Source: Paramecium pentaurelia
Lineage: Eukaryota > Ciliophora > Oligohymenophorea > Peniculida > Parameciidae
DNA length: 64,000 nucleotides
NCBI GenBank assembly: GCA_905183005.1
Contig: CAJJDO010000129.1
Location: 267,716-331,715 of the forward strand
Direction of reading: 5' to 3'
Numbering within the stretch: the first letter of the stretch is position 1; each line of letters opens with the position of its first letter. A program made the position numbers and the translations under genes. The notes under the pieces were generated by a model. That model had not been told where the DNA came from, searched no databases, and saw only the letters and a list, made by a program, of their open reading frames with translations. Positions 52,601 to 64,000 of the stretch are shown here, one piece after another.

Positions 52601-55600
52601 ATTTTGAAGTATTCAATTAAATTAGTTTTAATTTTATTGAAATCAAATGAAACCAAATTTATAATCTGAATATTCTATAAAACAACTTAAAATTACATAG
52701 AAGTCGTTTATCCAATATGAATCATGTTAATTGGATAAAATGATTAACCTTCAAATATAAGTATATTTGCCAGTTATAAAGTTTTTGTATCTAAAACTTT
52801 TAGGATTGAAGACAATAAAATGCCTTGAAAGGTTAAATTTTAAATTCTTAAATTGCATCCTTATAAATTAATAATGGCATTATCGTGCGTTATTTTCTAA
52901 ATTTCATAAATAGTTATAGATTCCATTTTAGAAAAGTATTGAATTAATGAATTTTCATCTTATTAAATTGAAATGTTCTCCATAGATACAATATTTGATT
53001 TAAGATTTAAAAGTTAAAACTCTATTTTTATAAACTAATTAACTAAAGAGAAACAATTTTAAATGACTATATTTTGAAATATAATTAAATTAGACTTAAA
53101 TGATGGAACTATTGATAGGATTGATGGAGTCAACCTATTTTATATCTCTTTAAAGGTTATATTTTGAAATTCAAGTTCTAAATGACTATTTTTTGAATAT
53201 ATTGATATTGCTCCATCATTCTCTCCAATTTAAGAGAAAATATTTTATGCCGATATCATAGAACAGTTTGCTATCATTATTTTACCTAAGCCTTAAGTAA
53301 CAATATCAAGTATAGAGCTACTTTAAGCTAATATATCCTTAAAAAAACAATTATTTATAGTAAAATGTTCTGTTGTTATTGCAAGAGCACCTCCTTTGTT
53401 TTAAATTGTAAAAACTTTATTTATCAATTAATTGATGATGTCTTAATTAAAATTTTCATAAAAATTTATGTTAAAATATTTATTCCAAAATGATTAGATT
53501 AATTAATTATGATTCTTAATAAAAATATTTTTAATTGAGACTAAATTCGTATTGATATAAATAAAGGAATTCGTAGAATTGGTCAATGCATTTCTTTCTG
53601 AAATTAAATGAGATATGAATAAAAAACTTTATTATGAATTAATAAATAATAAACTTGAAGATGATTGGGATGGATCATCAATAAGTTAATTAAAACTATT
53701 ATCTTAGAAGTGAATGTTCTCTATTTCAATCATTTAATTCCTTTCTGAATATATTGCTAATTATGATAGTACTTGACCTAAATTCTTTTTTAATAAAATA
53801 TTTCCTATAAAATTTAAGCCTTTAAGTTTAATACTCTCTCTTTAGTTAGTTACTGATGAATTGGATAAAATTTAAATAAAAGATTAATCTATACTATATT
53901 GATTTACAATTGTAATATTTGTTAATGATAAAGTTAAGTAACCTGAAATGTAAAATAATTGCGAGTTTTCTACCACAACCTCTAAACATTATATAGATGT
54001 CGGTACTCGTTATTTTTATATTATATTAGTATATAATAAATCTTCCACATTTATCAGAGATACACTTAATAGAAAAAAATATTGAAGATGATATGAATTT
54101 ATTATTTCAAATTTCTTTATCTATAGGCTAAAACAAATCATATAAAATAGATAAGTAGAGGAATTTTAAGCATTTGGAATACTATTTTCTAAGAATTAAA
54201 TATTTTATAATTTAATTACTACTTAATTAAGTGTTGATTATTATTCTGTAAAAATAAGAGAAGTATTGATAAGAATGTTATTTTAAATATCAGATTGATC
54301 AATTGATAAACTATTTGATTATGTATTTGATAATAATTTATAGAATAAAAATGTCTAAAATATATAAGAATCTCTTATTTTCAATTACCTGATAATAAGA
54401 CTATTTTAAAATAGTAAAAACTTTGAATATTTTAATTTATTCTAATTTAATGAAACGTCAACAAACTTAAATTAATAAGTGTTTGTGCCATTAATTAATA
54501 GTGAGTTTTAAATAAAAGATTCACTAATTATCAAATTATTAATATTAATCATAGATTATGTTTTAATATCTTATATAAAATTAAAAATTGTTGAGTTATT
54601 AAATTAACAATTTTCAATTTTAAAATTTTAAATAATAATATTATTAGGAAAATCGTAAAATTGAAAAAGAGTAGTTTGAGTTAAATTACAATTTCTAATT
54701 GTGAAGTTTAGTAATTTGATTGAATCATCTTAATTTTAAAATCTAGTTTAAAAAACAACAGAATTTAAAATATTTAAATCACTTAATGTTATATTTCGGA
54801 TCTCAAAGTGTTGACATTATTCTGTTTAAATTGATAATTTTATTTAATCATAATTATTTGCCATAAATTTAGAATCAGTAAGTATTAAATTAGTAGGAGC
54901 ATCATAATTATGTATAAATAATTCAAAGGATTACAATATAATAAATAATAGTTAGTTGAAACTGATAGAATCAAAATTTTTGATTTTTATAATTGGTTAA
55001 TAAGTAGATGGAGAGTGATTGCCTAGAAATGCCAACTCTACCCAAAATAAGGAAAAAATTCTTTTTTTTAATTAGTTAGTTAATGTTTATAGAATTATTT
55101 CATCTGAGATACAGAATTTTTGAATAGGAATAATTAACTTAAATCTTTATGCTCCAATATGATTAAAATATTCAATATTTAATTTATCAGAAAAAGGCCT
55201 CTATCCATCAAATATTACTTACAAATCTTCACAATTATTGTTTATCTAATTATCATTTTAAATATACTTAATATTAAATAAGATTGTCACAAATATCATT
55301 AAGGCAATATTTAGCTATTTATTAATAAGGATCAATAATGATATTTTAGTCTTGCCTTTTTTGAATACATTTATAAGTATACTTTCTATTTTAATCATTT
55401 ATTTCATATGCAGGATTAATATTCTAAAATTGATATCTATTTCATACTTAAATCTCTTATGTTGTTCTTTATTCACAAACCTAACATAGCAAAGGACAAG
55501 TAATACATGACCCTTTTTCTATAGACCTTAAAGGTTCCATATAATAATCCTAAATACACTTACTACATGTAAATCCTTTATATGGTTATTCTTCCTTTTT

Positions 55601-58285
55601 ACAAGAAACACAATTTAAATCGCAATATAATCTACAGAAATTTTGGTTCATTGCATATTTATCTATACATTTGATTGCAAGAGGTTTTATATATTACAAG
55701 TCTGAGGACTTTGGATACATATACTTATTTGGTAGAAATTACATTAAAAAACTTTAGATTTATTACATCCAAGCATCAGATTTAGCAAAATCTCCTTCTA
55801 TACACAATTTAGCATATTCTACCTCACAGATTGTACAATGTCCGGTTGTTAGGGAACTCGAATATCCGTCTTCACAAATTATACATTTTACAATCGATTA
55901 AGGTGTTTAAATACATTATTTACAATTAGGTATATATCTTTAACAGTTTGTTATTTCTGGAGCGACTCCAAAGTCTTAAATAGCTGATAAAGTACACATT
56001 TATTAACCTAATGGATTTATAAAAGATCTCAAACAGTTGGGTAATGTTGATTCTTTATAAATGCATTTACCTAATGTAAAATCAAATATAAATCCATCTA
56101 AACATAATGCACAACCTATTTTAAGAAACTCATCTTTTGAAAAGACTTAAAATTCACTATAGAGTGTACATTTAGTTAAATCGTTACTTGCATATTCAAA
56201 ACAATATTAACAATTCTCTATCTCGCATAAATTACAAATATTTTCAGATGTTTTGTAATAAGGAGCTAAGCAATTATTTTTATTAATGACTCCACGAAGT
56301 ATTTCTACACAAATTCCATTTTTTAATTTAGATAGTCTTGAACATTTTTAGCAAATTTATTTTGTAATTATCATTATACAAATTTCACAATATTCAATTG
56401 TACAAGAATAACTATCTAAATATGAAGATGAGTAAAATCTTAGAAAATTCTAATTTGTCTCTTCAAAATCTAAATATACTGAATCAAATTGATCTTAATC
56501 CAGATTTAAACCCTATTAAAATGGTTTCATATCAATTCCATCAAATATAAAATATGTCTTTAAATTATCAATTTTATATTGTGCTGGACTTCCAAGTGTA
56601 TCAATATAGAGATTAGTTTAACAATATGGATCATTTTGCCAACCTATAGGATTTTAAATACATTCCAAACATGTTATTAAAGTATCCTTTAAAAAAGAAG
56701 GGCTACATTATTTTAGAATGAATTACCATTTTAAGCAAAATTCATCTTTATTAAAATATCCTTAAGGGCAATTTGAAGTTGAATTCTATTCAAATTCTGG
56801 ATCAAATAATAAATTATAATTTTCCATACTCTTACACTCTAGATCATCAATATAATCAAATGGACATACACATACTTTAAATTATGGAATATAGATTCGT
56901 TTTGATTCTTCTGAACAAGATAAACAATCTTTATATGTAGGACCTTCACATTATTTGCAACTATGATGACAACCTTTGAAAATATCTCCTTTTGATGCAG
57001 AATTACTAAATTTCGTATTTTTTAGAATTCCAATCAAATAATTAGTTGATGATTGTAATATATTTCCATATTATAATTTAAATTATACTTAATGGAATTA
57101 ATTAACTATAAATTGAGTTTCATATAGGGTTTAATCTAATCCTTCATAAAATGAAATTTATATTTAAAGTATATTATTATTCAAAGAGACATATAAGAAA
57201 TGCCATTATCTAATATTATTGATACTCCATTCTTTTTATTACAAAAAACTTTACTTCTTAAAATCATAATCAACAAGTGGAAATTTAAAGCTATATGTAG
57301 TCACACTTAATTTAATTTATGAATTTGAAAATTCATAGAATAATTAAAATGGTGATAAATTTTCATTTTTAGCATAAAAGTTTTCGAAATTTGCTGATAT
57401 TTTTAACAATTAATAAATAAATGATTAATCTTCTTGACGAATATTTGAGATTTGGATCCAAGTTTCAAGTTAAAATTCATCACAATTTATATTTTCTGAA
57501 GCGAATACTTCATGGTTTAATTTGGAAATTTCAAAATCTGGTAAATTTTATATTGAATTAGTTTTGCTAATGCATTTTGGATTGTACATTTTTGAGTAAC
57601 TCTTGAAATAATCAAATCTCTCATAATTTTCTTATAAATTTTCTTTAGTTGGGTGTAATATTGCCAATTTTCCAGGAAAATAAGAAAGCTTTTAAATTAT
57701 TTGAATCCAAAGTATTTATGATTCTTCTACAATTAAACCTCCTCCTATAACTATTGTTAAATCTTAATGTTTAAAAGGACCTTAAATATTTAATTGTTAA
57801 CTTGTTATTAAAATTTCTCCTTAAAATATAAAAAATCCAAAACTTTCTTCAGATGGTACTATATTCAGTCCAAAAAAATACCAATAATTTTCATACATTA
57901 AAGGATCGATTTCATATTTATAATTGTGCATTTAATTATCACTACTTAGAAATTAAACTTTCTTTTAAATAGTATTAGTTTATTGATCAACACAATCATA
58001 ATAGAGTAAGTTAATTTCCTTTGTTTTATTTTCAATAATAGAGTTTTAAAGAAAGCAGTGACTATCAAACATTCCTATTAATCCAACTTAGGAAATTGTA
58101 CTTAAAGGAAGGTATTTGCTCCAAACTCCATAACTAAAATCATCAAATTTATTATAGTTCTGCCTCCCACTATTGAATGGATATGTTTAATATTATTATT
58201 ACTCATTTAATCCTTCTACATAAGATGAAAGGACAAAGAATAAATGATTTAAACCCAAAATGAAAGGAATCAAAAAATTTGTCAT
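49605..58285 (-). CDS. Giant secreted/membrane protein, paralogue of gene A (gene C)
   Basis: ATG at 58285 begins a signal peptide (MTNFLIPFILGLNHLFFVLSS). Five introns (24, 22, 27, 22 and 26 nt) and one 76-bp TA-bounded insertion (51291-51366) must be removed; the result is exactly 2,828 codons with no internal TGA found. Layout: two LamG-like regions, a furin-like Cys-rich region (about 56960-55400), a long beta-helix (about 55200-51500), the block GYWRPN...CEGGW...GHIGGLCEECD (about 51200-51080), and a multi-TM region (51000-50000) with VLPGLGLIGCLIPSALFL, then a cytosolic tail. Order and motifs match gene A (GYWRP, GHIGALCEECD, CLPGLFLFAFLIPSLFF). Unlike gene A it appears intact once the insertion is removed. 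Function unknown to me; a surface protein is inferred. Confidence 0.85.
51291..51366 (-). mobile_element. Retained IES (76 bp, TA-bounded) in gene C
   Basis: Read with the gene, the insertion starts TATTGTTA (seven of eight positions of TAYAGYNR) and ends ...TTTTTTAA before a second TA; both ends share TATT. Its length is not a multiple of three, and leaving it in destroys the frame (TGA soon after). Removing it leaves one TA and gives GYYSVTYNTTKC, which aligns without gaps to GQYSLVINAQKC at the same place in the paralogue (gene A, about 8456-8491). The length also fits one of the roughly 10-bp-spaced length classes known for Paramecium IESs. Confidence 0.8.
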
Positions 58286-59189
58286 AAATATTAAAGTTTT
58301 GAATTTAATTACATTTCAAGAGTTTAGATAATTTATAAAGTGTGATAGACGAGAATTTTATATGAATTATTAAAAATTCCTTAAGTATATATTTAGTATT
58401 ATTTTATAATCTTGTTTTAGTTTGAAAGTAATTAACTTGATTTAATTATTATTATTATTTAAAGTTCTGATTAACAAAATAATAAGAATGCCTAATAATA
58501 TTTAGAATTTAATGATTGCTTTTTACATAAATATAAAATAATAAAATAATTATTCATAAAGAAGAAAGTAAAGTGAATGCTTGATCTCTAAATGATTATT
58601 AAGAATTTTTATAATTTGAATTTTTATTCTCAATTAATATATGAATGCAATACGATAATTTGTGAAATATATTTTATAATTTCTTAAAGTAATAAAGTGT
58701 GAAATCTTTGCTCAATCAAATATAGTTGTATATTTAGCAACTGTTTAATTATTTGATTCTTGAAATTTCAACAAACTCGAAGGTATCAATTCATTTGTCA
58801 CAAATTTGACCTGAAGCATATATAATTAAAATTAATATATCATATATATTTTAATTATTAGAAAATGAGTTCAAGAGTAATTTTTGGTTGGGGTGATTAA
58901 GTATTGTATTAATTTCACCAAATATCGTTTAATGAATAGAATCTGTTTGATAAAATTTCTTATTTTTTACAGAGCTAGAAGGCTCTAAAATAATCTAATT
59001 TCAATTTAAAGATATTTTAGATTTTTACTTTCAAGTTTTTATATACTGAAAAATAAAAATAATTATGCCTAAAGGATATGCTCTATTAAAAAGACGCTTA
59101 TTATAAATGAATAACATGATCTTTTTTTGATAATATATGATAATCGAAATTTATATTTATTATTATTATGCATCTTCTAAATCAATTAC
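58286..59189. other. Intergenic; possible small ORF
   Basis: It contains the promoter side of gene C and the 3' flank of the C39-like gene. One plus-strand frame (58865-59110, 81 residues, starting MSSRVIFGWGDQ) has a GWG that recalls the start of an RCC1 blade, but nothing after it supports that family. It may be a truncated relic or chance. No other feature is seen. Confidence 0.3.
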
Positions 59190-59747
59190 TCAAATATTTA
59201 AGACATGATTCTTAAAATAGGTGATTTTACTATGGACATAATAAGCTGCCTCTTTAACTTCATTAGCTGAATATGTTGATCTGGAATATCCAGGATCATT
59301 AACATTGAAAGTGTCTCCTGAATATGATGTCATCAACACATAATGACCACCATTATTGACATTCAAAATAACATGTAATCCAGCATCAAATTTATCTAAA
59401 AAATAATTATAATTCTTACATTTTGCTTAAGTAGTTGTGATCCACCCTTAAAAAACAAAACCAAGAGGATTAATTGAGGCCCAGACAAAAAGATCACCAG
59501 AAGCATACCCTCCATTCTTTCTTAACCATGTATTCATTGTTTTTGGAGTTGTTGTACCATCTGTTACTACACCATAAGTATGTAACATCATGGCGATAGA
59601 TGAAATTAAACATCCTGCTCTGCATATTGTATTTGCACTTGTTCCTAATTAATCATTAGCCCAAGCAGAATCACATTATTTGTATAATGTATATTATCTT
59701 GCATTTGCAATACATATTACAAACAAGATGGCTATGATTTTATTCAT
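59190..59747 (-). CDS. Secreted C39-like cysteine peptidase (Peptidase_C39_2 type)
   Basis: A single 185-residue frame without introns runs from ATG 59747 to TGA 59190-59192. Residues 1-16 (MNKIIAILFVICIANA) are a clean signal peptide. The mature part follows the C39-like family: Gln24 with CDSAW, RAGCLISS with the candidate nucleophile Cys46, GGHYV with His135, and VNDPG with Asp151, giving a complete Cys-His-Asp triad in the right order and spacing. C39-like peptidases cleave peptides, classically bacteriocin leaders at double-Gly sites; this stand-alone secreted form would act in a secretory or digestive compartment or outside the cell. It sits next to a truncated gene B copy in head-to-head orientation. 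A broken copy lies at 18998-19236. The substrate is unknown. Confidence 0.82.
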
Positions 59748-60556
59748 TAATAATAATAATGAGATGACGTCAAAACTAATATATATGAAAAATAATAAAA
59801 ATTAATGTGAACCATTATTCTATATTCAATGCTTAAATATAATATTAATACTTAAAAATTACAATAATTTAATTATATATATTAAGAAAAATATTTCAAA
59901 TCTAATTTAATAATTAATTTATCCAAATATCATTTTATTTTTTATAGAAATTTCATCAAAAATTTGTAGAATGATTATTCTTATCAACCTTAAATAAGAG
60001 AATTTTGGGTATTTTTCATAAAAATGATTATAAATAAAAAAATGAACATTTTATACTAACTTACATTGCAATAAAAAATGAGAAATAGGCATCAAATCAA
60101 GATAATGTATTTAAATTAAGGTTTATTAGAATCTCTTTGATTTATAAAGACAGACATCTTCTTTCCTTTGAGTAATTTTTCGAAAATTTTTTGTATTTAC
60201 TTTTAATGTAAATGGTCAAATTTCGCCCTTTTTAATTTTAGATTACAAATGTTCTTTATAAAACACTTAATCTGTATTTTTTGCTGCAAAATATATGTTT
60301 TAGATACTACTTCATATAAAAATTAATGTATTATAAAGATTATGTGATTTATTATAGTGATATCATTTAATTAGGGTGAGAACTGACTACAAATATTTTC
60401 TTTAAAATACTGTAAATAAAGATTAAAAAATGGTAAAGTATATACTCATAAAATTTTTCTTGTTTGAAATATCTTTTAAAAACGATTTTTCTGCTTATGC
60501 GTAAGTTATGAGCATATAAAAAGGAAAACCTAAATTAATTAAAAAAAATTTGAATA
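59748..60556. other. Divergent intergenic region upstream of the C39-like gene
   Basis: It separates the C39-like gene (-) from the gene B fragment (+). Parts match 19237-19560, and the last 200 bases match 41650-41890, the gene B promoter side. This shows both genes moved as one block. From 59787 on it is duplicated again by a contig overlap. Confidence 0.6.
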
Positions 60557-60880
60557 ATGATTTTATTGCATTCTACTATTTTTTCAATAGTCTAATTGTG
60601 AATGGACTTCTATTAAATTAAAACTAAAAAAAACCTTTAATTTCTCTAACACTGAAGATTGCTGTTAGTATTCTAATGGCTTCATTGAAAAAAATGGATT
60701 TGGAATTTTTTGATCTAAGGAAGCTACATAACACTTAACAACTACTCCCCATTAGGAGATATCTCATAATCCGACTTGCTAATTTTTATGGATTAAAGAT
60801 TAGAAGACATAATAGTATTCTTTATTTAATTATGAATAAATATTTTTTGTCTTAGAGAAATTTAACTACGTTTTTTGATG
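60557..60880 (+). pseudogene. Truncated 5' fragment of a gene B paralogue
   Basis: ATG at 60557 and the following DNA align with the first part of gene B (41895 onward): the signal peptide, TCTAACACTGAAGATTGCTG against TCTAACACTAAAGATTGCTA, and GGAAGCTACATAACACTTAA. Early TGA codons and deletions make it non-coding, and homology fades before the contig join at 60881. The same fragment is repeated at 61652-61975 by the contig overlap. Confidence 0.75.
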
Positions 60881-60881
60881 N
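60881..60881. other. Single-N contig join
   Basis: An N between two copies of 59787-60880. Confidence 0.9.
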
Positions 60882-61975
60882 GAAAAATAATAAAAATTAA
60901 TGTGAACCATTATTCTATATTCAATGCTTAAATATAATATTAATACTTAAAAATTACAATAATTTAATTATATATATTAAGAAAAATATTTCAAATCTAA
61001 TTTAATAATTAATTTATCCAAATATCATTTTATTTTTTATAGAAATTTCATCAAAAATTTGTAGAATGATTATTCTTATCAACCTTAAATAAGAGAATTT
61101 TGGGTATTTTTCATAAAAATGATTATAAATAAAAAAATGAACATTTTATACTAACTTACATTGCAATAAAAAATGAGAAATAGGCATCAAATCAAGATAA
61201 TGTATTTAAATTAAGGTTTATTAGAATCTCTTTGATTTATAAAGACAGACATCTTCTTTCCTTTGAGTAATTTTTCGAAAATTTTTTGTATTTACTTTTA
61301 ATGTAAATGGTCAAATTTCGCCCTTTTTAATTTTAGATTACAAATGTTCTTTATAAAACACTTAATCTGTATTTTTTGCTGCAAAATATATGTTTTAGAT
61401 ACTACTTCATATAAAAATTAATGTATTATAAAGATTATGTGATTTATTATAGTGATATCATTTAATTAGGGTGAGAACTGACTACAAATATTTTCTTTAA
61501 AATACTGTAAATAAAGATTAAAAAATGGTAAAGTATATACTCATAAAATTTTTCTTGTTTGAAATATCTTTTAAAAACGATTTTTCTGCTTATGCGTAAG
61601 TTATGAGCATATAAAAAGGAAAACCTAAATTAATTAAAAAAAATTTGAATAATGATTTTATTGCATTCTACTATTTTTTCAATAGTCTAATTGTGAATGG
61701 ACTTCTATTAAATTAAAACTAAAAAAAACCTTTAATTTCTCTAACACTGAAGATTGCTGTTAGTATTCTAATGGCTTCATTGAAAAAAATGGATTTGGAA
61801 TTTTTTGATCTAAGGAAGCTACATAACACTTAACAACTACTCCCCATTAGGAGATATCTCATAATCCGACTTGCTAATTTTTATGGATTAAAGATTAGAA
61901 GACATAATAGTATTCTTTATTTAATTATGAATAAATATTTTTTGTCTTAGAGAAATTTAACTACGTTTTTTGATG
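60882..61975. repeat. Duplicated contig end (partner 59787-60880)
   Basis: These 1,094 bases repeat the preceding contig end at an offset of 1095. An unmerged overlap; no independent genes. Confidence 0.9.
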
Positions 61976-63158
61976 AACAATAAAAAGAAACTTTAGGATA
62001 AAAAATTATATTTTGATAAAAATAGTATTAATTTCTTAATATTTTTCTTAAATGTAAATGGAGCGAAATATATCTAAATTGAGTCAAAAAAATATAAATT
62101 TAACAAAGCTTTAATATATCAGAAATAAATAATGTTTATTATTTCTTTATTCAACTGCTATTTTCATTTTATTTTTGTATTTGAATAGTAAGGGAGAGAG
62201 AGTAGAGCATTTATTAAAATAAATAATACAATAATACTAACAAGTTGTGATTTAGTAATATATTAAATCAACCTATTTCTTTTAAGGAAACTATTTTAAT
62301 TAAGTAAAATTGAATTGATTTTTTATTTTTAAATTCCGATAAGAAAAATATATTATTTTTATTCTATAAATATAAAATAATTTTCTACATTTTACTAAGG
62401 TTTTAATTTCAATCAAACCTATAAACAATATTATAAATGAGCGAAACATAGAGTTTCTTTATGAATTAAATTGTTGGTTTTTTTATAATAAAATAGTTCT
62501 TAACTTTCCCATTAACAATATTTTTCTAAAAATATATAATCAATTAAATACATTCCACAATTAAATTTTTCACCATAGAACTTTATATAAATATTTTATA
62601 TTTGAGATTTAAAACCTATTGAGTTCAAAATTTTATTTAAATCATCATAATTTAATATTTTTTACTATCAACACCAAATTAGGGATTATTTGCCTCTTTC
62701 TATTATTTAGATTTTAAAAAAAACTAAAAAAATTAATTTCAATAGGCACTACTCACCACAATTTTTAGTATTGTATTGAGTTTTTCAAAAATTAAGCATA
62801 TTTGGTTTATTTTATCTCATTTTTTAGAATGTACACTTGAAAATGGAAAAGTAAAAATTATTATGTTGTAAGTAATTTTTAAGATAACAATTATAAGCAA
62901 AATTATAATTATAATAGAAAATTATGAAATCTCTTACAAACTATAAAAAATTACACGAAATAGTGGAGGAAAAAAGATAGTATGAATTTAAAATATTATA
63001 GTATAAATAACTTAATTTTAAAATCATCTTCTAATGTAACATACTTACTTTTATGATTTAACAACAGATTAAACTGAAATAGATTACATTGGATCATATT
63101 AAAAATTAGAAAATGTTTATAATTTATTTAATATATGTAGTCTGTTTTAAATATTAGA
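61976..63158. other. No gene recognised
   Basis: Very AT-rich DNA (many A and T runs) without a frame that shows a domain, signal peptide or repeat on either strand. Confidence 0.5.
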
Positions 63159-63578
63159 TTAATATAACGTAAGTATTCTGTACCTGTTAATTATTCAATA
63201 ATTATACTAATTACGTTGAATACTACTCATTTTATTATCTACTCAAATAATGAAGATAAAATTTTTATTGCAGACATTGGTTATGAAATAAATACTAATG
63301 AAGAATATTAAGGGAATACACATTTACATTAATTGCAGAAAACAAGTTATAATTAATTAATCATTTATTTCGATATTATAAATAGAATTAAAAGTAATAT
63401 TGTTAAAGATTGTTAAAATTTAATAAATGATAGCAATATGAAATTATTTTTTTATATTTATATTAGGTTTAATTTTCATATTATATTTTCTAATAAGAAG
63501 AATGAAATTCTCTAATTAGAAAAATTACATTAAAGAGTAAATAGATAAATAATTAGAAGTTTGGTGGAATTTAATTGA
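63159..63578 (+). other. Possible protein-kinase-like relic
   Basis: A plus-strand frame without ATG is open to the TGA at 63576-63578. It contains NNEDKIFIADIGYEINTNEEY, which loosely resembles the DFG segment of protein kinases (KI-ADFG), preceded by a stretch that could be the catalytic loop but lacks HRD. The evidence is one short pattern, so this is a weak call. The end lies 43 bases from the end of the helicase gene on the other strand. Confidence 0.2.
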
Positions 63579-63621
63579 ATAATTTAAAATAATGAAACAG
63601 AGTTATAAATTCAATATGATT

Positions 63622-64000
63622 TCATAAAAAATCTGTAAAATTTATTGGCATCTCTTCAATTTTTGTTTAATAATATTATTCAATTTCATTTAGCATTTTA
63701 ATATCTTCTTATATAAAAAAATTAATTGCAATGCTCTTTCTTCCAAATTTACTAGTTCTTCCAATCCTGTGAATGTATAATTCCTTTAATTTTGGTAAAT
63801 CATAATTAATAATCAAGGAAATTAATTCAATATCAATACCTTTTGATAATAGTATAAATGATACTTCTCCCAAAAATGTCACTAGTAACTAAGACTCTAT
63901 AATTTCCTTATTTAAAGTCAGCCATTATTTTATCTCTTTCTTATTAACTCATATTTTCATGCATTTAAACAACAGTAAATTGATTTTCTATCATTTTATT
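63622..64000 (-). CDS. eIF4A-like DEAD-box helicase, C-terminal part
   Basis: The frame enters from the window's right edge and ends at TGA 63622-63624; a 25-nt intron (63840-63864, GTATCA...AAAAG) is needed, giving exactly 118 codons. It matches the second RecA domain of eIF4A: VVQMHENMSQQERDKIM, VLVTSDIFGRSIDI (motif V), LIINYDLP, YIHRIGRTSKFGRKS (motif VI) and the eIF4A-specific end YYQTKIEEMPIN. eIF4A unwinds mRNA leaders for ribosome scanning; eIF4AIII and FAL1 are close relatives. Motif V has GRSID instead of GRGID, and motif VI has TSKFGRK instead of the usual GRFGRK context, so this may be a divergent paralogue rather than the main eIF4A. Confidence 0.85.

Noticed and set aside
58865..59110. 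RCC1-like small gene
   Set aside because: Only a single GWG near the start supports it; the remaining residues do not follow an RCC1 blade.
1..64000. CRISPR arrays, tRNA or rRNA genes, bacterial promoters and operons
   Set aside because: No spaced direct repeats, no cloverleaf-like GC-rich segments and no rRNA-like blocks were seen; the nuclear ciliate context makes bacterial signals irrelevant.

Overview
The window is ciliate DNA, most likely Paramecium. TAA and TAG are read as glutamine throughout and TGA is the normal stop. Introns are tiny (22-29 nt, GTA...TAG or GTA...AAG), base composition is extremely AT-rich, and the gene families are typical of ciliates: giant cysteine-rich membrane proteins and NACHT/WD40 proteins. 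Standard-code open frames here are meaningless; all calls below were made by hand with the ciliate code.

The sequence is a scaffold of imperfectly joined contigs. Four single-N joins (1017, 21056, 27856, 60881) and one 331-N gap (24045-24375) each separate overlapping contig ends that were left in twice, so 1-1016, 19652-21055, 24376-26597, 26382-27855 and 59787-60880 all have near-identical partners. Anyone using the window must collapse these first.

Layout, left to right: (1) 1123-10161 (+), a giant secreted/membrane protein (LamG-like, Cys-rich, beta-helix, multi-TM), with two in-frame TGAs. (2) 10756-15864 (+), a SecA-like DEAD ATPase gene with several frame lesions. (3) 15865-22688, a gene graveyard with relics of NACHT/pentapeptide/WD40 genes and a truncated C39-like peptidase. 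(4) 39989-22689 (-), a giant NACHT-WD40 (STAND) gene split by a 3.2 kb Tc1/mariner/IS630-type transposon at 33655-36829. (5) 41895-48390 (+), a DUF4215 Cys-rich membrane protein. (6) 58285-49605 (-), a paralogue of gene 1. (7) 59747-59190 (-), a secreted C39-like cysteine peptidase, beside a truncated copy of the 5' end of gene 5. (8) 64000-63622 (-), the 3' end of an eIF4A-like DEAD-box helicase.

The most interesting signal is germline-like DNA in otherwise somatic-looking genes. Three insertions flanked by TA (a 3.2 kb transposon, a 76-bp and a 90-bp insertion) interrupt coding sequence, and removing each one so as to leave a single TA restores the reading frame. This is the behaviour of Paramecium internal eliminated sequences (IESs). 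For the STAND gene and the 76-bp case the codon arithmetic of the whole gene closes exactly after removal; the 76-bp case is also supported by alignment to the paralogue in the same window. The transposon carries long (~745 bp) terminal inverted repeats that contain the 3' half of its transposase, plus an intron-bearing gene for a basic, coiled-coil passenger protein I do not recognise.
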